DNA of 64,000 nt from Fischerella thermalis PCC 7521 (GCF_000317225.1 NZ_AJLL01000005.1:1-64000), one strand, 5' to 3'. Positions 18,400-27,992 are shown, counted from the stretch's first letter. A program made the numbers and translations. Notes: generated by a model from the letters alone, not told the origin.

Positions 18400-19428
18400 T
18401 TAATATTTAGTCCAGAAGAAATCTTGATCAATTTGTTGTGTACGAATCAGATATTCTAGTTGCTTCAAACGAGTAAAACCTCTAGATAAGAAAACTTCCT
18501 CTGTCATATCAATTTTGCTAAACAAATCAAATAATTGTTTCGCACCCTGCTGGGCATTCCAATCACACTTAAAGCCAGGTAGCATAGTATTAATTTTCTC
18601 GAACGAAACCCGATAACTGCGATTGTCAGCTCCTTGAGAGCCAAAACTTAATTTACATCCAGGGAAAACATCAGCAATAATTTCCGCAATTTCTTTAACT
18701 CGATAGTTATTTGCAGTATCTCCAACGTTGAAAATTTGGTTGTGTACAATATCGCGGGGGGCTTCCAGAGTGCAAACAATAGCTTTACAAATATCTAAAG
18801 CATGAACGAGTGGACGCCAAGGTGTACCATCGCTAGTCATTTTGATTTCCTTAGTAGTCCATGCTAGACCTGCTAAATTATTTAAAACAATATCAAAGCG
18901 CATTCTGGGGGAAGCACCAAAGGCGGTAGCATTTCGCATAAAGGTAGGAGAGAAGTCATCATCAGCAAGTAGTTTGACATCTCGCTCTACCAGGGTTTTA
19001 CATTCTGCGTAGGCTGTTTGGGGATTAACAGGAGATTCTTCGGTGACGTCTCCTTCTGTCGCTACACCATAAACACTACAAGAAGACATGTAAACAAACC
19101 GACGTACACCTGCTTCTTTTGCTAGGTTGGCAAGACGAACTGAACCTTTGTGATTAATATCGTAGGTAATATTAGGTGCTAGCTGTCCAGTTGGATCGTT
19201 AGAGAGTTCCGCCATGTGGACTACTGCTTCGACATCTTGCAAGTCTTCTAAAGTGATGTGACGGATGTCTTTGTTGAGGGTTTTAGCTGTTAGTTCAGTT
19301 CCGTTATATAACCAACCTACTTTATAAAAACCAGTATCTACACCGATAACTTCGTGTCCCCGTTGAATTAACAGGGGAGGTAATAATGAGCCAAGATAAC
19401 CTTCTGTTCCTGTGACGAGAATCTTCAT
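18400..19428 (-). CDS. NAD-dependent epimerase/dehydratase (extended SDR)
   Basis: This 342-residue extended SDR has the cofactor loop MKILVTGTEGYLGSLL, the catalytic serine region RFVYMSSCSVYG (near residue 118) and the YxxxK catalytic pair in TAYAECK (near residue 145). Such enzymes make or interconvert 4-keto sugar nucleotides. It is adjacent to an RfbC-type epimerase and an RfbF-type nucleotidyltransferase, so it may act as the 4,6-dehydratase, epimerase or reductase of this pathway. The sequence is not a clear RfbG/RmlB. Gaps of about 200-290 bases on both sides suggest separate leaders or repeat insertions. Confidence 0.85.
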   Translation of the reverse strand: MKILVTGTEGYLGSLLPPLLIQRGHEVIGVDTGFYKVGWLYNGTELTAKTLNKDIRHITLEDLQDVEAVVHMAELSNDPTGQLAPNITYDINHKGSVRLANLAKEAGVRRFVYMSSCSVYGVATEGDVTEESPVNPQTAYAECKTLVERDVKLLADDDFSPTFMRNATAFGASPRMRFDIVLNNLAGLAWTTKEIKMTSDGTPWRPLVHALDICKAIVCTLEAPRDIVHNQIFNVGDTANNYRVKEIAEIIADVFPGCKLSFGSQGADNRSYRVSFEKINTMLPGFKCDWNAQQGAKQLFDLFSKIDMTEEVFLSRGFTRLKQLEYLIRTQQIDQDFFWTKY

Positions 19429-19717
19429 TGTGAAAAGTCCTTATGTGTTGATTAATAAATTGATTACGATTAGAAATAACTTGGGCGGGTACAGCAAAAT
19501 GAATGAGAATTCTGACGTTGCTGAATCATATGATGGTTGCGGCTGATGCGGAGAAACCCAGACACAGTGATGAGTGTTGGCGCAAATTCCAACTCGCATT
19601 CCGCAATTATGCAATGCCAAAATTCTTTGTGTCTGAGAGTCTGAGTGGTTGGCGATTTTTCACCAACCTACTCTACCTTGAAACTGCTGTTGCGTCTATT
19701 GGTAAGCACTGATGTTG
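19429..19717. repeat. Intergenic repeat-like DNA between SDR and LhgO genes
   Basis: The stretch contains ATTCTGACGTTGCTGAATC (about 19509-19527) and CTACTCTACCTTGAA (about 19669-19683). The second element recurs near 55975 before GCCGC...GCGTCTA. Open frames crossing it have no protein-like features. It looks like diverged copies of dispersed repeats. Confidence 0.45.
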
Positions 19718-20929
19718 TCAGGCTACTGTGGTTGGAAGATGCTGTGGTTGGGGAATTTGAGCAACTATGGCTTTACCAATTTCAATTGAAGAAGTGGCTG
19801 CTGGGGAAGGTGCATTGCATACATGAGCGGTGTTTTGTCCGTGAATAATTAAAAAGTCATCGACTAACTTACCGTCATTCATTAATGCTTGGGCGCGAAC
19901 TCCAGCGTGGGTGGGAATTAAATCTTCTGATTGAACTTCGGGAATTAGTTTTTGCAAACTTTTGGTAAAGGCTGCTTTACTAAAGGAACGAATGATTTCT
20001 TTGATTCCTTCGTCGGCGTGTTTTGCTGCTAGCTTCCAAAAGCCGGGATAGGTGATGACTTCAGCAAAGTCATGTAAGTCAAAGTCAGTTTTGTTATAAC
20101 CTTCCCGTTTGAGACTCAAAACGGCGTTGGGCCCGGCGTGGACAGTCCCATCAATCATCCGAGTAAAATGAACGCCCAAGAAAGGAAAATCGGGATTTGG
20201 AACTGGATATATTAAACCTTTGACGAGATAGCGTTTTTCCGGTACTAACTCGTAATATTCACCCCGGAAAGGTACTATTTTTGCTTGTGGATTTACTTTA
20301 CCTAGTTTGGCAATGCGATCGCTATGCAAACCAGCACAGTTAATTACAAAGCGAGTTTCAAAAGTACCGTTATTTGTCTCTAGTACTTGATTGTTGCCAC
20401 TGGGAACTATTTTTTCAACTTTTGTGTTGAGTCGTAATTCTCCTCCTTGTTGGGAAATGATTTCCGCATACTTGAGACAAACTTGTTTGTAGTTAGCAAT
20501 ACCTGTAGAATATACGTAAATCCCACCTACACTGGTAACGTGAGGTTCAAATTCTTTGACTTCCTCAGGGCTAATTCTCTTAACTTTAATGCCGTTTTCT
20601 AAACCACGCTTATATAGATTTTCTAAGCCTGGTAATTCGCTTTCATCGGTAGCAACTATTACCTTGCCACAAACTTCATAATCAATCCCATGTTCTTGGC
20701 AAAATTCCACCATTGATTGGCAACCATCACGGCAAAATTTTGCTTTAAAACTTCCTGGTTTATAGTAAATACCAGAATGAATTACACCGCTATTGTTACC
20801 AGTTTGATGAAAAGCCCATTGGTTTTCTTTTTCCAATACTAGAATCTTGGCATTGGGATAGGTTTTACCTAAGGCCATCCCCGTGGAAAGACCAACTATG
20901 CCCCCACCTATAATTGCAAAATCATACAT
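19718..20929 (-). CDS. lhgO: L-2-hydroxyglutarate oxidase-type FAD enzyme (LhgO family)
   Basis: This protein has about 403 residues and the DAO-fold FAD-binding start MYDFAIIGGGIVGLSTGMAL. Characteristic segments include HQTGNNSGVIHSGIYYKPGS, VPFRGEYYEL and HAGPNAVLSLKREGY. LhgO oxidises L-2-hydroxyglutarate to 2-oxoglutarate and passes electrons to quinone. I chose the ATG at 20929 because it places the FAD motif at the N-terminus as is usual. A GTG at 20953 would add eight residues. The gene lies 49 bases after rfbF and within the polysaccharide island, so its real substrate may be a 2-hydroxy acid linked to an unusual sugar. The symbol reflects family only. Confidence 0.8.
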   Translation of the reverse strand: MYDFAIIGGGIVGLSTGMALGKTYPNAKILVLEKENQWAFHQTGNNSGVIHSGIYYKPGSFKAKFCRDGCQSMVEFCQEHGIDYEVCGKVIVATDESELPGLENLYKRGLENGIKVKRISPEEVKEFEPHVTSVGGIYVYSTGIANYKQVCLKYAEIISQQGGELRLNTKVEKIVPSGNNQVLETNNGTFETRFVINCAGLHSDRIAKLGKVNPQAKIVPFRGEYYELVPEKRYLVKGLIYPVPNPDFPFLGVHFTRMIDGTVHAGPNAVLSLKREGYNKTDFDLHDFAEVITYPGFWKLAAKHADEGIKEIIRSFSKAAFTKSLQKLIPEVQSEDLIPTHAGVRAQALMNDGKLVDDFLIIHGQNTAHVCNAPSPAATSSIEIGKAIVAQIPQPQHLPTTVA

Positions 20930-21002
20930 CGGTATTCTCGCCCCTGTCACCACGAAATAATTATGGATTGATTTTTACTCATAACTCATAAGTTGAGATC
21001 AT

Positions 21003-21776
21003 CTACCATACTTTCCAAGGCGCTTTGCCCTTATTCCATAAATCTTCTAAATAATTTTTATCTCTGAGAGTATCCATTGGCTGCCAAAAACCATCATGTT
21101 TAAAAGCAGACAACTGTTCCATCTCAGCCAGCTTTTCTAATGGTTCTTTTTCCCAAACCGTAGAATCATCAGCAATAAAATTAATGACTTCTGGTTCTAA
21201 GACAAAAAAGCCGCCGTTAATCCAAGCACCATCTCCTTCTGGTTTTTCATGAAAACTGGTAATTTTGGTTTGTTCGCTTCCCAAAACAATTGCACCAAAT
21301 CGTCCAGGTGGTTGCACAGCAGTGAGTGTTCCTAAGGTTTTTTGTTCTTTATGGAATTTAATTAATTCTGTGATATTGACATTGCTAACGCCGTCACCGT
21401 AGGTAAAGCAAAAAGTTTCATTGCCTATATGTTCTCTGACTCGCTTTAATCTACCACCTGTCATGGTGTTATCACCTGTATTCACCAGAGTGACACGCCA
21501 AGGTTCTGCATTACCTAAATGTACATTCATTTGATTAAACCGCATGTCAAACGTCACATCTGACATGTGTAAAAAGTAATTAGCAAAATATTCTTTAATT
21601 ACGTATCCTTTATAACCACAGCAAATAATGAAATCATTAATACCATGAGCAGAGTAAATTTTCATGATATGCCACAATATTGGCTTACCACCAATTTCCA
21701 CCATAGGCTTAGGTTTGACGCTGGTTTCTTCGCTAATGCGGGTACCAAGTCCTCCAGCCAAAATTACTGCTTTCAT
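21003..21776 (-). CDS. rfbF: Glucose-1-phosphate cytidylyltransferase
   Basis: This 257-residue nucleotidyltransferase has [18 protein letters not shown] with the nucleotide-binding loop, then [20 protein letters not shown] and the substrate segment [12 protein letters not shown]. Length and motifs fit RfbF, which makes CDP-glucose from CTP and glucose-1-phosphate, rather than the longer RmlA-type thymidylyltransferases. It is the first gene of the minus-strand island, with about 480 non-coding bases upstream. CDP-glucose usually feeds a 4,6-dehydratase (RfbG). No clear RfbG is in the window. Confidence 0.9.
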   Translation of the reverse strand: MKAVILAGGLGTRISEETSVKPKPMVEIGGKPILWHIMKIYSAHGINDFIICCGYKGYVIKEYFANYFLHMSDVTFDMRFNQMNVHLGNAEPWRVTLVNTGDNTMTGGRLKRVREHIGNETFCFTYGDGVSNVNITELIKFHKEQKTLGTLTAVQPPGRFGAIVLGSEQTKITSFHEKPEGDGAWINGGFFVLEPEVINFIADDSTVWEKEPLEKLAEMEQLSAFKHDGFWQPMDTLRDKNYLEDLWNKGKAPWKVW

Positions 21777-22259
21777 GCAATAGCCTCTAATGTGTTAGGT
21801 AGATGAATTGAAATATTCCAACGTTTAACAGTGAAGACAAAGCATTATTTATTGCTGTTTTTCTCAGTATACAATCTAACCGTATTTTGCTAGATAAGTA
21901 TGAAGAGCAGGTAAATTAACTGCTTATATGTGTAAAAAAATGGAAAAGTTCGTAGCGATCAGAACAAATTATATTTTGACTAAAATCACTATATAAAAAA
22001 TACAATGCCTAGTATAAAATAGCTAAATTAAGTTTAGGTTTGGCAAGCTAGATCAGCTAATATAAAAAGCTTTTGCTTTCTGTATTGATGCTTTTTATTA
22101 GCATTAGATTAGTTGTAGTAATTATCTAATACAAATTAACAAAAAATTATCTTTTTGAGATTCTTAGCTTAATAATATAGCTGCCGATTGTATAGAAAAA
22201 AGCTTACTTTTCCTATATCAAAATCGGCTGTTATATTTATATTATTTCTGAAGTCGTTA
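21777..22259. other. AT-rich intergenic region upstream of rfbF
   Basis: This 483-base AT-rich gap should hold the promoter that drives the polysaccharide island on the minus strand. At its far end lies a stem-loop (GCCGATT at 22183-22189 with AATCGGC at 22222-22228, and TATAG with CTATA inside), about 30 bases after the stop of the kinase gene. No U-run follows the stem, so a terminator role is only possible. No promoter could be placed with confidence. Confidence 0.45.
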
Positions 22260-24440
22260 TTAACGAGCTTTTTGCGAAAAAGTTGCGTTCTGGAACATGG
22301 TGTCACATTTATTTTCAACAACTATGCAAATGCTGCTCAGTGCTTGTTGATAACTTTCCTCGTCATCTTGCTCCAGAGAAATTTTTGCAGCCATTTGTAA
22401 ATCTTCTACTGCTTTGCTTTGCTGGGAGCGAGATTCCTTACCACCATACTGAGCAAGTTCATGGTAGACAATTCCTCGCTTCAGATAAACTTTTGACAAT
22501 CGTGGATTGATGTTTAATGCTCTGGTAAAATCAGCAATTGCTTTGGTGTATTCTTGTTCAAAGTTACTGCTATATTGGGCAATTTGATAGCGGACAAGAC
22601 CTAACTGATAGTGAGCTTCGGCTCTGGATGGATTGAGACTGATTGCTTGGTTAAAATCAGCGATCGCTTTTTGATAATCTAGCTGTGAATCACCGCTATA
22701 TTTGGCCATTTGAGCGCGGACAATACCTCTTCTGATATAAGCTTCAACTTCTTTAGGATTTAAACGCAGGGCAGTATTAAAATCAGCAAGAGCTAGATTA
22801 TAGTTTCTATCTTGGTCAGTACTATATTCAGCTTGCATGTAATAGACATTGCCACGATTGACATAAGCTTTTACTTCTTTGGGGTTAATTTTAATTGCTT
22901 GATTGTAATCAGCGATCGCGGCATCGTAATCTTTGAGATTGTAATGAGAATTGCCCCGGTTGACAAAGGCTTTGGCGTGTTGAGGTTGCTTTTTTATTGC
23001 TAGGGTAAAGTTTTCAATTGCTTGCTCATAATTTTTGACTTTGTAAGCAGCATGACCTTGCTTATAGTAATCTGCAAAACTGAGATTCAGATGATTGTCA
23101 CGCGACTCAATCAAACTTTGTTGAGCTAGAGAATCTTTACGTAGATAACTACTGGTCAAATCATTGGTTAAGTCCAAATAGAAGAACGTACCAATACCAA
23201 GCAAAGCAAAAATCACAGAATACAACCCAGCTTTATTAGATGGTTTATAAACACGAACCTTACGTGGAGGTATGGGAGTATAATAGTTATGTTGCTGGAA
23301 TGAAACCGCTGCTGTTTGGGGAAAACGACGAGTGTCGGAAGTACGCCTTCTAGTGGTAATACGGGGTTTGAGGTGTTCTCTTGTAGCAATTACCTGTGGA
23401 GATGGGAAGGGGTCACGTCCACCTAATCGCAGGCTACGTTCGCACCAGGGACAAATTTCTAGGTGGCTGCTGTAGCGGTGTTGGGGGTTAGTGCTACAGC
23501 TAACCAAAGCATCTTCAGCTTCCGCTAAGGCTAATACCCAACTTTGAGCGCTGGGACGTAACAGAGGGTTGCTATGACCATCTTCAAAACAACGCAGGAA
23601 TAGTTCTTGCAAGCTGGGGTGGAGAATTTTCCAAGGTGGAGCAATTGGGGTGGGAACGTAGGGTACGCTGCGGTTTTGGCTATAGGTAAAATGACCAGCT
23701 GCGATGCGTGCTTCGTAGGGTGGTGGTTCACCTGCGCCTTGGTAAATCCCAGAAAATGGATGAGTACCTTCCATCAAAAGTTGGAAGATCAGCACTGCTA
23801 AACCGAATAAGTCATGGGGAACAGCGCGATCGCACTTGGCGAAGGTTTTATTCTGTAGTTCTGGGGGGGTAAATTCTGGTTTACCAACGGGACAACGATG
23901 TACGAAATCATTGTCAGGGTCGTAAACTTGGAATGAGTCTGTGTCCACAACTGTAACTAAAGCTGTGTCACTGACGAGGATATTTGACTCATTCACATCA
24001 CCTACACAATAGCCGCTGGCGTGTAAGGCTGCAAAGGCTGCTGCTAAGTTACGAGCGGTGCGGAGCAGGTATTGATAGCTAAATAATGGACAATGCTGGC
24101 GACGGGTTCTAGGGTTGTAAAAGTCGATGATCGGACGCATTCCCCGAATTCGGGGCATTAAAAAGCCGACGATGCGATCGCTACCATCTGCTGCTCGTAA
24201 AAGTTCTGTCGGCCAAGCAATCGAGATGTGTCCGAGACTAGCCGTGGGGTTTTCTGGTGGGTGGTTGAGCATCACCTCCAGTTTCCGTGCTTGCACCTCA
24301 GATGGTTTGTGATAAACCTTTGCCACTGCATTGGCGTCAGTTGGCACTGTATAAATACAAGCTTCACCACCACGTCCTAAACTGACGGTGAGATTAAGAT
24401 GAACAATTTTTTGGTTGGGAAGATAACGTAGTACCTGCAT
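22260..24440 (-). CDS. Ser/Thr protein kinase-zinc ribbon-TM-TPR fusion (TerY-P triad kinase)
   Basis: The protein has 726 residues. The kinase domain (about 15-310) has a P-loop LGRGGEACIY, the lysine in AVAKVYH (K41), a catalytic loop GDVNESNI (D148, replacing HRD) and DTD (D166) in place of DFG. A short zinc ribbon CPWC (C330, C333) follows, then Arg/Ser-rich sequence, one membrane helix (404-423), and about six TPR units (454-700). The ATG at 24440 is preferred over a TTG at 24485 that adds 15 poorly fitting residues. It is the last gene of a VWA-PP2C-kinase set. The domain order resembles the kinase of TerY-P triads, with TPRs added. It probably phosphorylates partners in a stress response. 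Confidence 0.85.
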   Translation of the reverse strand: MQVLRYLPNQKIVHLNLTVSLGRGGEACIYTVPTDANAVAKVYHKPSEVQARKLEVMLNHPPENPTASLGHISIAWPTELLRAADGSDRIVGFLMPRIRGMRPIIDFYNPRTRRQHCPLFSYQYLLRTARNLAAAFAALHASGYCVGDVNESNILVSDTALVTVVDTDSFQVYDPDNDFVHRCPVGKPEFTPPELQNKTFAKCDRAVPHDLFGLAVLIFQLLMEGTHPFSGIYQGAGEPPPYEARIAAGHFTYSQNRSVPYVPTPIAPPWKILHPSLQELFLRCFEDGHSNPLLRPSAQSWVLALAEAEDALVSCSTNPQHRYSSHLEICPWCERSLRLGGRDPFPSPQVIATREHLKPRITTRRRTSDTRRFPQTAAVSFQQHNYYTPIPPRKVRVYKPSNKAGLYSVIFALLGIGTFFYLDLTNDLTSSYLRKDSLAQQSLIESRDNHLNLSFADYYKQGHAAYKVKNYEQAIENFTLAIKKQPQHAKAFVNRGNSHYNLKDYDAAIADYNQAIKINPKEVKAYVNRGNVYYMQAEYSTDQDRNYNLALADFNTALRLNPKEVEAYIRRGIVRAQMAKYSGDSQLDYQKAIADFNQAISLNPSRAEAHYQLGLVRYQIAQYSSNFEQEYTKAIADFTRALNINPRLSKVYLKRGIVYHELAQYGGKESRSQQSKAVEDLQMAAKISLEQDDEESYQQALSSICIVVENKCDTMFQNATFSQKAR

Positions 24441-24493
24441 GATATATTTAATGATAGGGAAGGTGTATGTAATTTTAAACAGCAATAATATTG

Positions 24494-25276
24494 CTAATCG
24501 GTTAACGCCGCAATCACCAACGTTAGATCATCGTCTGTGCGTTGGGTGATCCGGTCTGAACGCAAAAACTTCACAAGTTGCTCTTTAGCGATAATTTTGT
24601 CCTCGGCACTGGCAACAAAGTCAAACAAAGGAAGAAAGAAGGGTTTGTGAGGCGCACTAATAGCCATATTCATTGCCAGCAACTGCAATCCATCAGTGAG
24701 GACACCAATGTTGACAACTGACTGACGCCACACCTTGAGTTGGACTTTTTCCATTGCGCCCGGGGAAACCAAAAAAGTGGTTTCATTCATGTATTCGCCG
24801 TTGTCAGGCATAGTTAAGGCAATCAAGTTACCTATGCGATCCTTTGCTACTGCCACACCGTCGCCTACTTGCGCCACTGCCACAATTTCTGGTGTGGCGA
24901 CTAGAACAATTAGGGTGCTGGCTAAATCCTGGGGTTGTTTATTACAAGCAACAGCTTCTGCTTCTACAGCTTTTCTGGCGGCTAGTATGGCATCAGTTAA
25001 GAGCGATCGCACAAAAGCATCCTCAACCAAAGTACGTCGGGAAACTTCTTGATGAGCACAGATGGTTGCCACTGCTGTTTCTGCTGCAACCATTGCCCCG
25101 ACTTTCCCTAAAATAGCTGAACCCGCGCCATCAGCTGCTGACACCACTAAGACATTATCAGGTAATATTACAAAGTGGTGAGCGTCCTGACACAGCTGCT
25201 TGTTTTTCGTATGGCTTGTGCCACATACGGATGCGGCAACTACCCGCCATTGAGGTGTCCTTGTTGAAGTTTTCAT
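24494..25276 (-). CDS. PP2C-family protein phosphatase (TerY-P triad)
   Basis: This 260-residue protein matches the PP2C_2 type. It has QDAHHF (D31) in the place of the first metal-binding aspartate, AADGAGSA (49-56) for the DG motif, VAQVGDGVAVAK near 140 and TDDDLTLVIAAL near the C-terminus. It is shorter than stand-alone PP2C enzymes and lacks a membrane segment. It would dephosphorylate Ser/Thr on the kinase or its targets. The kinase gene starts about 50 bases downstream and the VWA gene ends about 50 bases upstream, so the three are probably one operon. Confidence 0.85.
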   Translation of the reverse strand: MKTSTRTPQWRVVAASVCGTSHTKNKQLCQDAHHFVILPDNVLVVSAADGAGSAILGKVGAMVAAETAVATICAHQEVSRRTLVEDAFVRSLLTDAILAARKAVEAEAVACNKQPQDLASTLIVLVATPEIVAVAQVGDGVAVAKDRIGNLIALTMPDNGEYMNETTFLVSPGAMEKVQLKVWRQSVVNIGVLTDGLQLLAMNMAISAPHKPFFLPLFDFVASAEDKIIAKEQLVKFLRSDRITQRTDDDLTLVIAALTD

Positions 25277-25324
25277 AAACTAATCTTCTAACAGCTGTGT
25301 AAGTACAAAAGATGCAACCTTACA

Positions 25325-25999
25325 TCAAACAGAACCCCAACCAATCGGAGGTAGTGCCACCTGCTCATCTACTTTAGAATGAGAAACCGCTGACATACTG
25401 GCGGATAACCAGACAAACAGCTCAACAAAGTTTAATCCCGTTAGCTTTAAGGGGGTACGCACAGCAATTTGACTTAAGCGTGCCATATTAGCATTTTCCA
25501 CACCTACCGTAAAAAAAGCAACACGTTTATTCACTTCATCGGCTTGCAGTCTTTTTGCTGCTTGGTCGACTAAGTTATCTGCTTCACCTTGTGGTTCTCC
25601 ATCAGTAATCATGAATACCCAAGGGCGATAATAAGCAATACCATTGGCACGATACTGGGCTTTGCGTTCTTGAATCAAGTCCAAAGCTTTATGGATACCA
25701 GCACCCATATTTGTCAATCCCTGCGCCGTTAGTATGGGCGGATTAAATTGGTCGGCAGTTACGAAGTCTTGTACGACATTGATATGGCTATCAAAAGTAA
25801 CTATTGCTACTTCTACTCTTCTGGAAGCTAAGGAATTTTTCATTAACTCATCCCTAAAACTCAGTAATCCTTCATTTAGGGCATTGATTGCCATACCTTG
25901 CATTGAACCAGAGGTATCAAGTAGTAACACGCAAGGACAACGGGGTTCTGGGTTCTCAGCAAACTCAACGACTTCATCAAGTCTTAATGTATCGGTCAT
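25325..25999 (-). CDS. VWA-domain protein of TerY type
   Basis: This 224-residue protein is essentially a single von Willebrand factor A domain with an intact MIDAS metal site: DTSGSMQG at residues 28-35, a threonine in GLTNMGAG, and an aspartate in WVFMITDGEPQGEADN. No signal peptide or membrane helix is seen. TerY-like proteins are known to occur in operons with a PP2C phosphatase and a kinase, and this is the first gene of such an operon here. It may serve as a scaffold or metal-dependent adaptor. Confidence 0.87.
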   Translation of the reverse strand: MTDTLRLDEVVEFAENPEPRCPCVLLLDTSGSMQGMAINALNEGLLSFRDELMKNSLASRRVEVAIVTFDSHINVVQDFVTADQFNPPILTAQGLTNMGAGIHKALDLIQERKAQYRANGIAYYRPWVFMITDGEPQGEADNLVDQAAKRLQADEVNKRVAFFTVGVENANMARLSQIAVRTPLKLTGLNFVELFVWLSASMSAVSHSKVDEQVALPPIGWGSV

Positions 26000-26600
26000 A
26001 ACTTTTGTGTTATATTCAGCTTCAAACTATTATTTTCCTGGATCTCAAAGTATATAGTTTCTAGAGTTGGTAAGACTACCTAGATGTCTTTGGATTTTAG
26101 ATAGTTTACTAGTTATAAAACAATTCGCAACTGCCAAATTACGTAATTTTTTTTCAAAAGTACTCCCTTGGAGTTAGTGGTGAAAAAGAGAAGTTCTCAG
26201 GTTTGGCATTATCTTTAGAAGCTTAATTTAAAATAACTTATACGTATAATCTACAGAATACAATAACTGCGTAACTGAGCTAACAGGATATTTTAAAGAT
26301 TTCATGTAGAAGATTCATAGTTTAGATAAAAGTAATTAAGCATTATTAGCATTCTCATCAATATTGAGGGAATTTGTATAAAAATACAGAATCACTCAAA
26401 ACAAAAATATAAAACACTTGCTCTATTACTTATACAAAATTTAACAACTCTCCTGAGAGTAGCTTTTCTAGCTTGTAAGATATACATGACAAGTCAAAAA
26501 AATTTTTGTGTAAAGAAATTAGAAATAACAAGATGCAACATTCTGCGCAGAATGCAAATGCACAAAAAAACTGCTATTTCCCCGTAAATCCTCTAAGGAA
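26000..26600. promoter_or_regulatory. Divergent intergenic region with palindrome and leader ORF
   Basis: The region separates the minus-strand triad from the plus-strand PATAN regulator and is strongly AT-rich, so it should carry two divergent promoters. A perfect 16-base palindrome CATTCTGCGCAGAATG lies at 26539-26554. A 23-codon open frame starts at 26533 and its TGA overlaps the ATG of the regulator (ATGA at 26601-26604). The regulator's AAGGAA sits right against its ATG, too close for normal use, which fits translational coupling to the leader. Promoter boxes could not be fixed. Confidence 0.4.
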
Positions 26601-27992
26601 ATGAATAATTACGGCACATTCACAAATCTACATCCTCTAAGTTTGTTAAGACAATTATCCAACTGTTCTGACAGCACTTGTTTACAAGCCTTGAGTAACT
26701 CAGTTACCTGGTCTATTTTTATTGACCAGGGCAAAATTACATTTGCTACCCATTCCATCGAACCCTTCGATAGACTCGAACGTCATTTGCGTCGCCTCAG
26801 TCATCGCATTCCTACCCTGACCAGCGAAATTCGTGTCCAATTACGTCTGCTATTTGAACCCGATTCCTATAATCAGTCCATAGAATACCATAGTTCAAAT
26901 TCTGAAGAATCTATCAGTCATCAACGTCCTGCTGAATATCAAGCTATTTGCTGGTTAGTTAGTCAAAAACATCTTAACCCTACCCAAGCAGCTGTACTGA
27001 TTCAAGAATTGGCAAAAGAAGTCATTGAATCCTTTTTATTAATTAAACAAGGTAATTATGAATTAAAAGAAAATCCAGAGCGAATGCCAATCATTTGTAG
27101 ACTAGATGTTGGAAAACTGATAGAACGTTGTCAAGGGAGGTTGCAAGATTGGCAGTCTTTTGCACCACATATTTCATCACCTTATCAGCGTCCATATCTG
27201 CGGGTGAAAACCCTCAGTTCACAAACCAATTTACCAGAAATACAGCAAAATATAACTGAATGGATAAAGGGTTTTAGCCTACGTCATCTGGCAGTAATTA
27301 TCAATCAAGATGAAATACATGTGCTAAAAACTCTGTATCCTTATATTTTAAATGGCTCAATTTTATTGCATGAACCAGACCCACCTTTCGATAAATTACC
27401 GAAAACTTTTGAGCAAGTAATAGAAAATAATCATATAAATACATTAAAAAATAAAGAATTAATAGACATATCATCAATAGAAAACAGTGATACAGAATCT
27501 CACACACATTCTCAACAATTAGCACAGATCACTCAGGCAAGAAGAAAAAAGCTACAAGAACTCACAAGTCCAATTAACGTCAACTCTACTCTAAAACAAG
27601 CTACTCCTGCTCCTGCAAATATTCGCAAAAAATATAAAATTGTTTCTATAGATGATAGTCCAACATTTCTCAAAGAAATTAGTCGTTTTTTAGAAGAAGA
27701 AAATTTTTCTGTAGTGACAATCAGCGATCCACTCAAAGCAGTCATGGCAGTAATTAGACACAAACCAGACTTGATTTTATTGGATCTGAACATGGAAGGA
27801 ATTGATGGTTATGAATTATGTCGCATTATCCGTAATAACTCGATGTTTAAAGAGACTCCGATTGTGATGGTTACAGGTAGCAAGGGAATAATAGATAAAG
27901 TTAGAGCTAGATTTGTAGGTGCATCGGGTTATTTAACAAAACCATTTACACGTGCAGATTTACTCAAAATGGTGTTTATGCATTTGACTTGA
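26601..27992 (+). CDS. PATAN-domain response regulator (PatA-like)
   Basis: This 463-residue protein has an N-terminal PATAN/DUF4388-like region (YGTFTNLHPLSLLRQLSN), a middle segment with features found in PatA relatives, and a C-terminal receiver domain from about residue 345. The receiver has the acidic pocket SIDDSP, the phospho-acceptor D395 in LLLDLNMEG, the threonine region MVTGS and the lysine in YLTKPF. There is no DNA-binding domain, so it signals through protein contacts. It is longer than PatA of Anabaena (about 380 residues, from memory) and belongs to the wider family of cyanobacterial motility and pattern regulators. No cognate kinase is adjacent. Confidence 0.85.
   Translation: MNNYGTFTNLHPLSLLRQLSNCSDSTCLQALSNSVTWSIFIDQGKITFATHSIEPFDRLERHLRRLSHRIPTLTSEIRVQLRLLFEPDSYNQSIEYHSSNSEESISHQRPAEYQAICWLVSQKHLNPTQAAVLIQELAKEVIESFLLIKQGNYELKENPERMPIICRLDVGKLIERCQGRLQDWQSFAPHISSPYQRPYLRVKTLSSQTNLPEIQQNITEWIKGFSLRHLAVIINQDEIHVLKTLYPYILNGSILLHEPDPPFDKLPKTFEQVIENNHINTLKNKELIDISSIENSDTESHTHSQQLAQITQARRKKLQELTSPINVNSTLKQATPAPANIRKKYKIVSIDDSPTFLKEISRFLEEENFSVVTISDPLKAVMAVIRHKPDLILLDLNMEGIDGYELCRIIRNNSMFKETPIVMVTGSKGIIDKVRARFVGASGYLTKPFTRADLLKMVFMHLT

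Noticed and set aside
24441-24485. TTG-started N-terminal extension of the triad kinase
   Set aside because: The added 15 residues are hydrophobic and unlike the family; the ATG at 24440 places the kinase domain normally.
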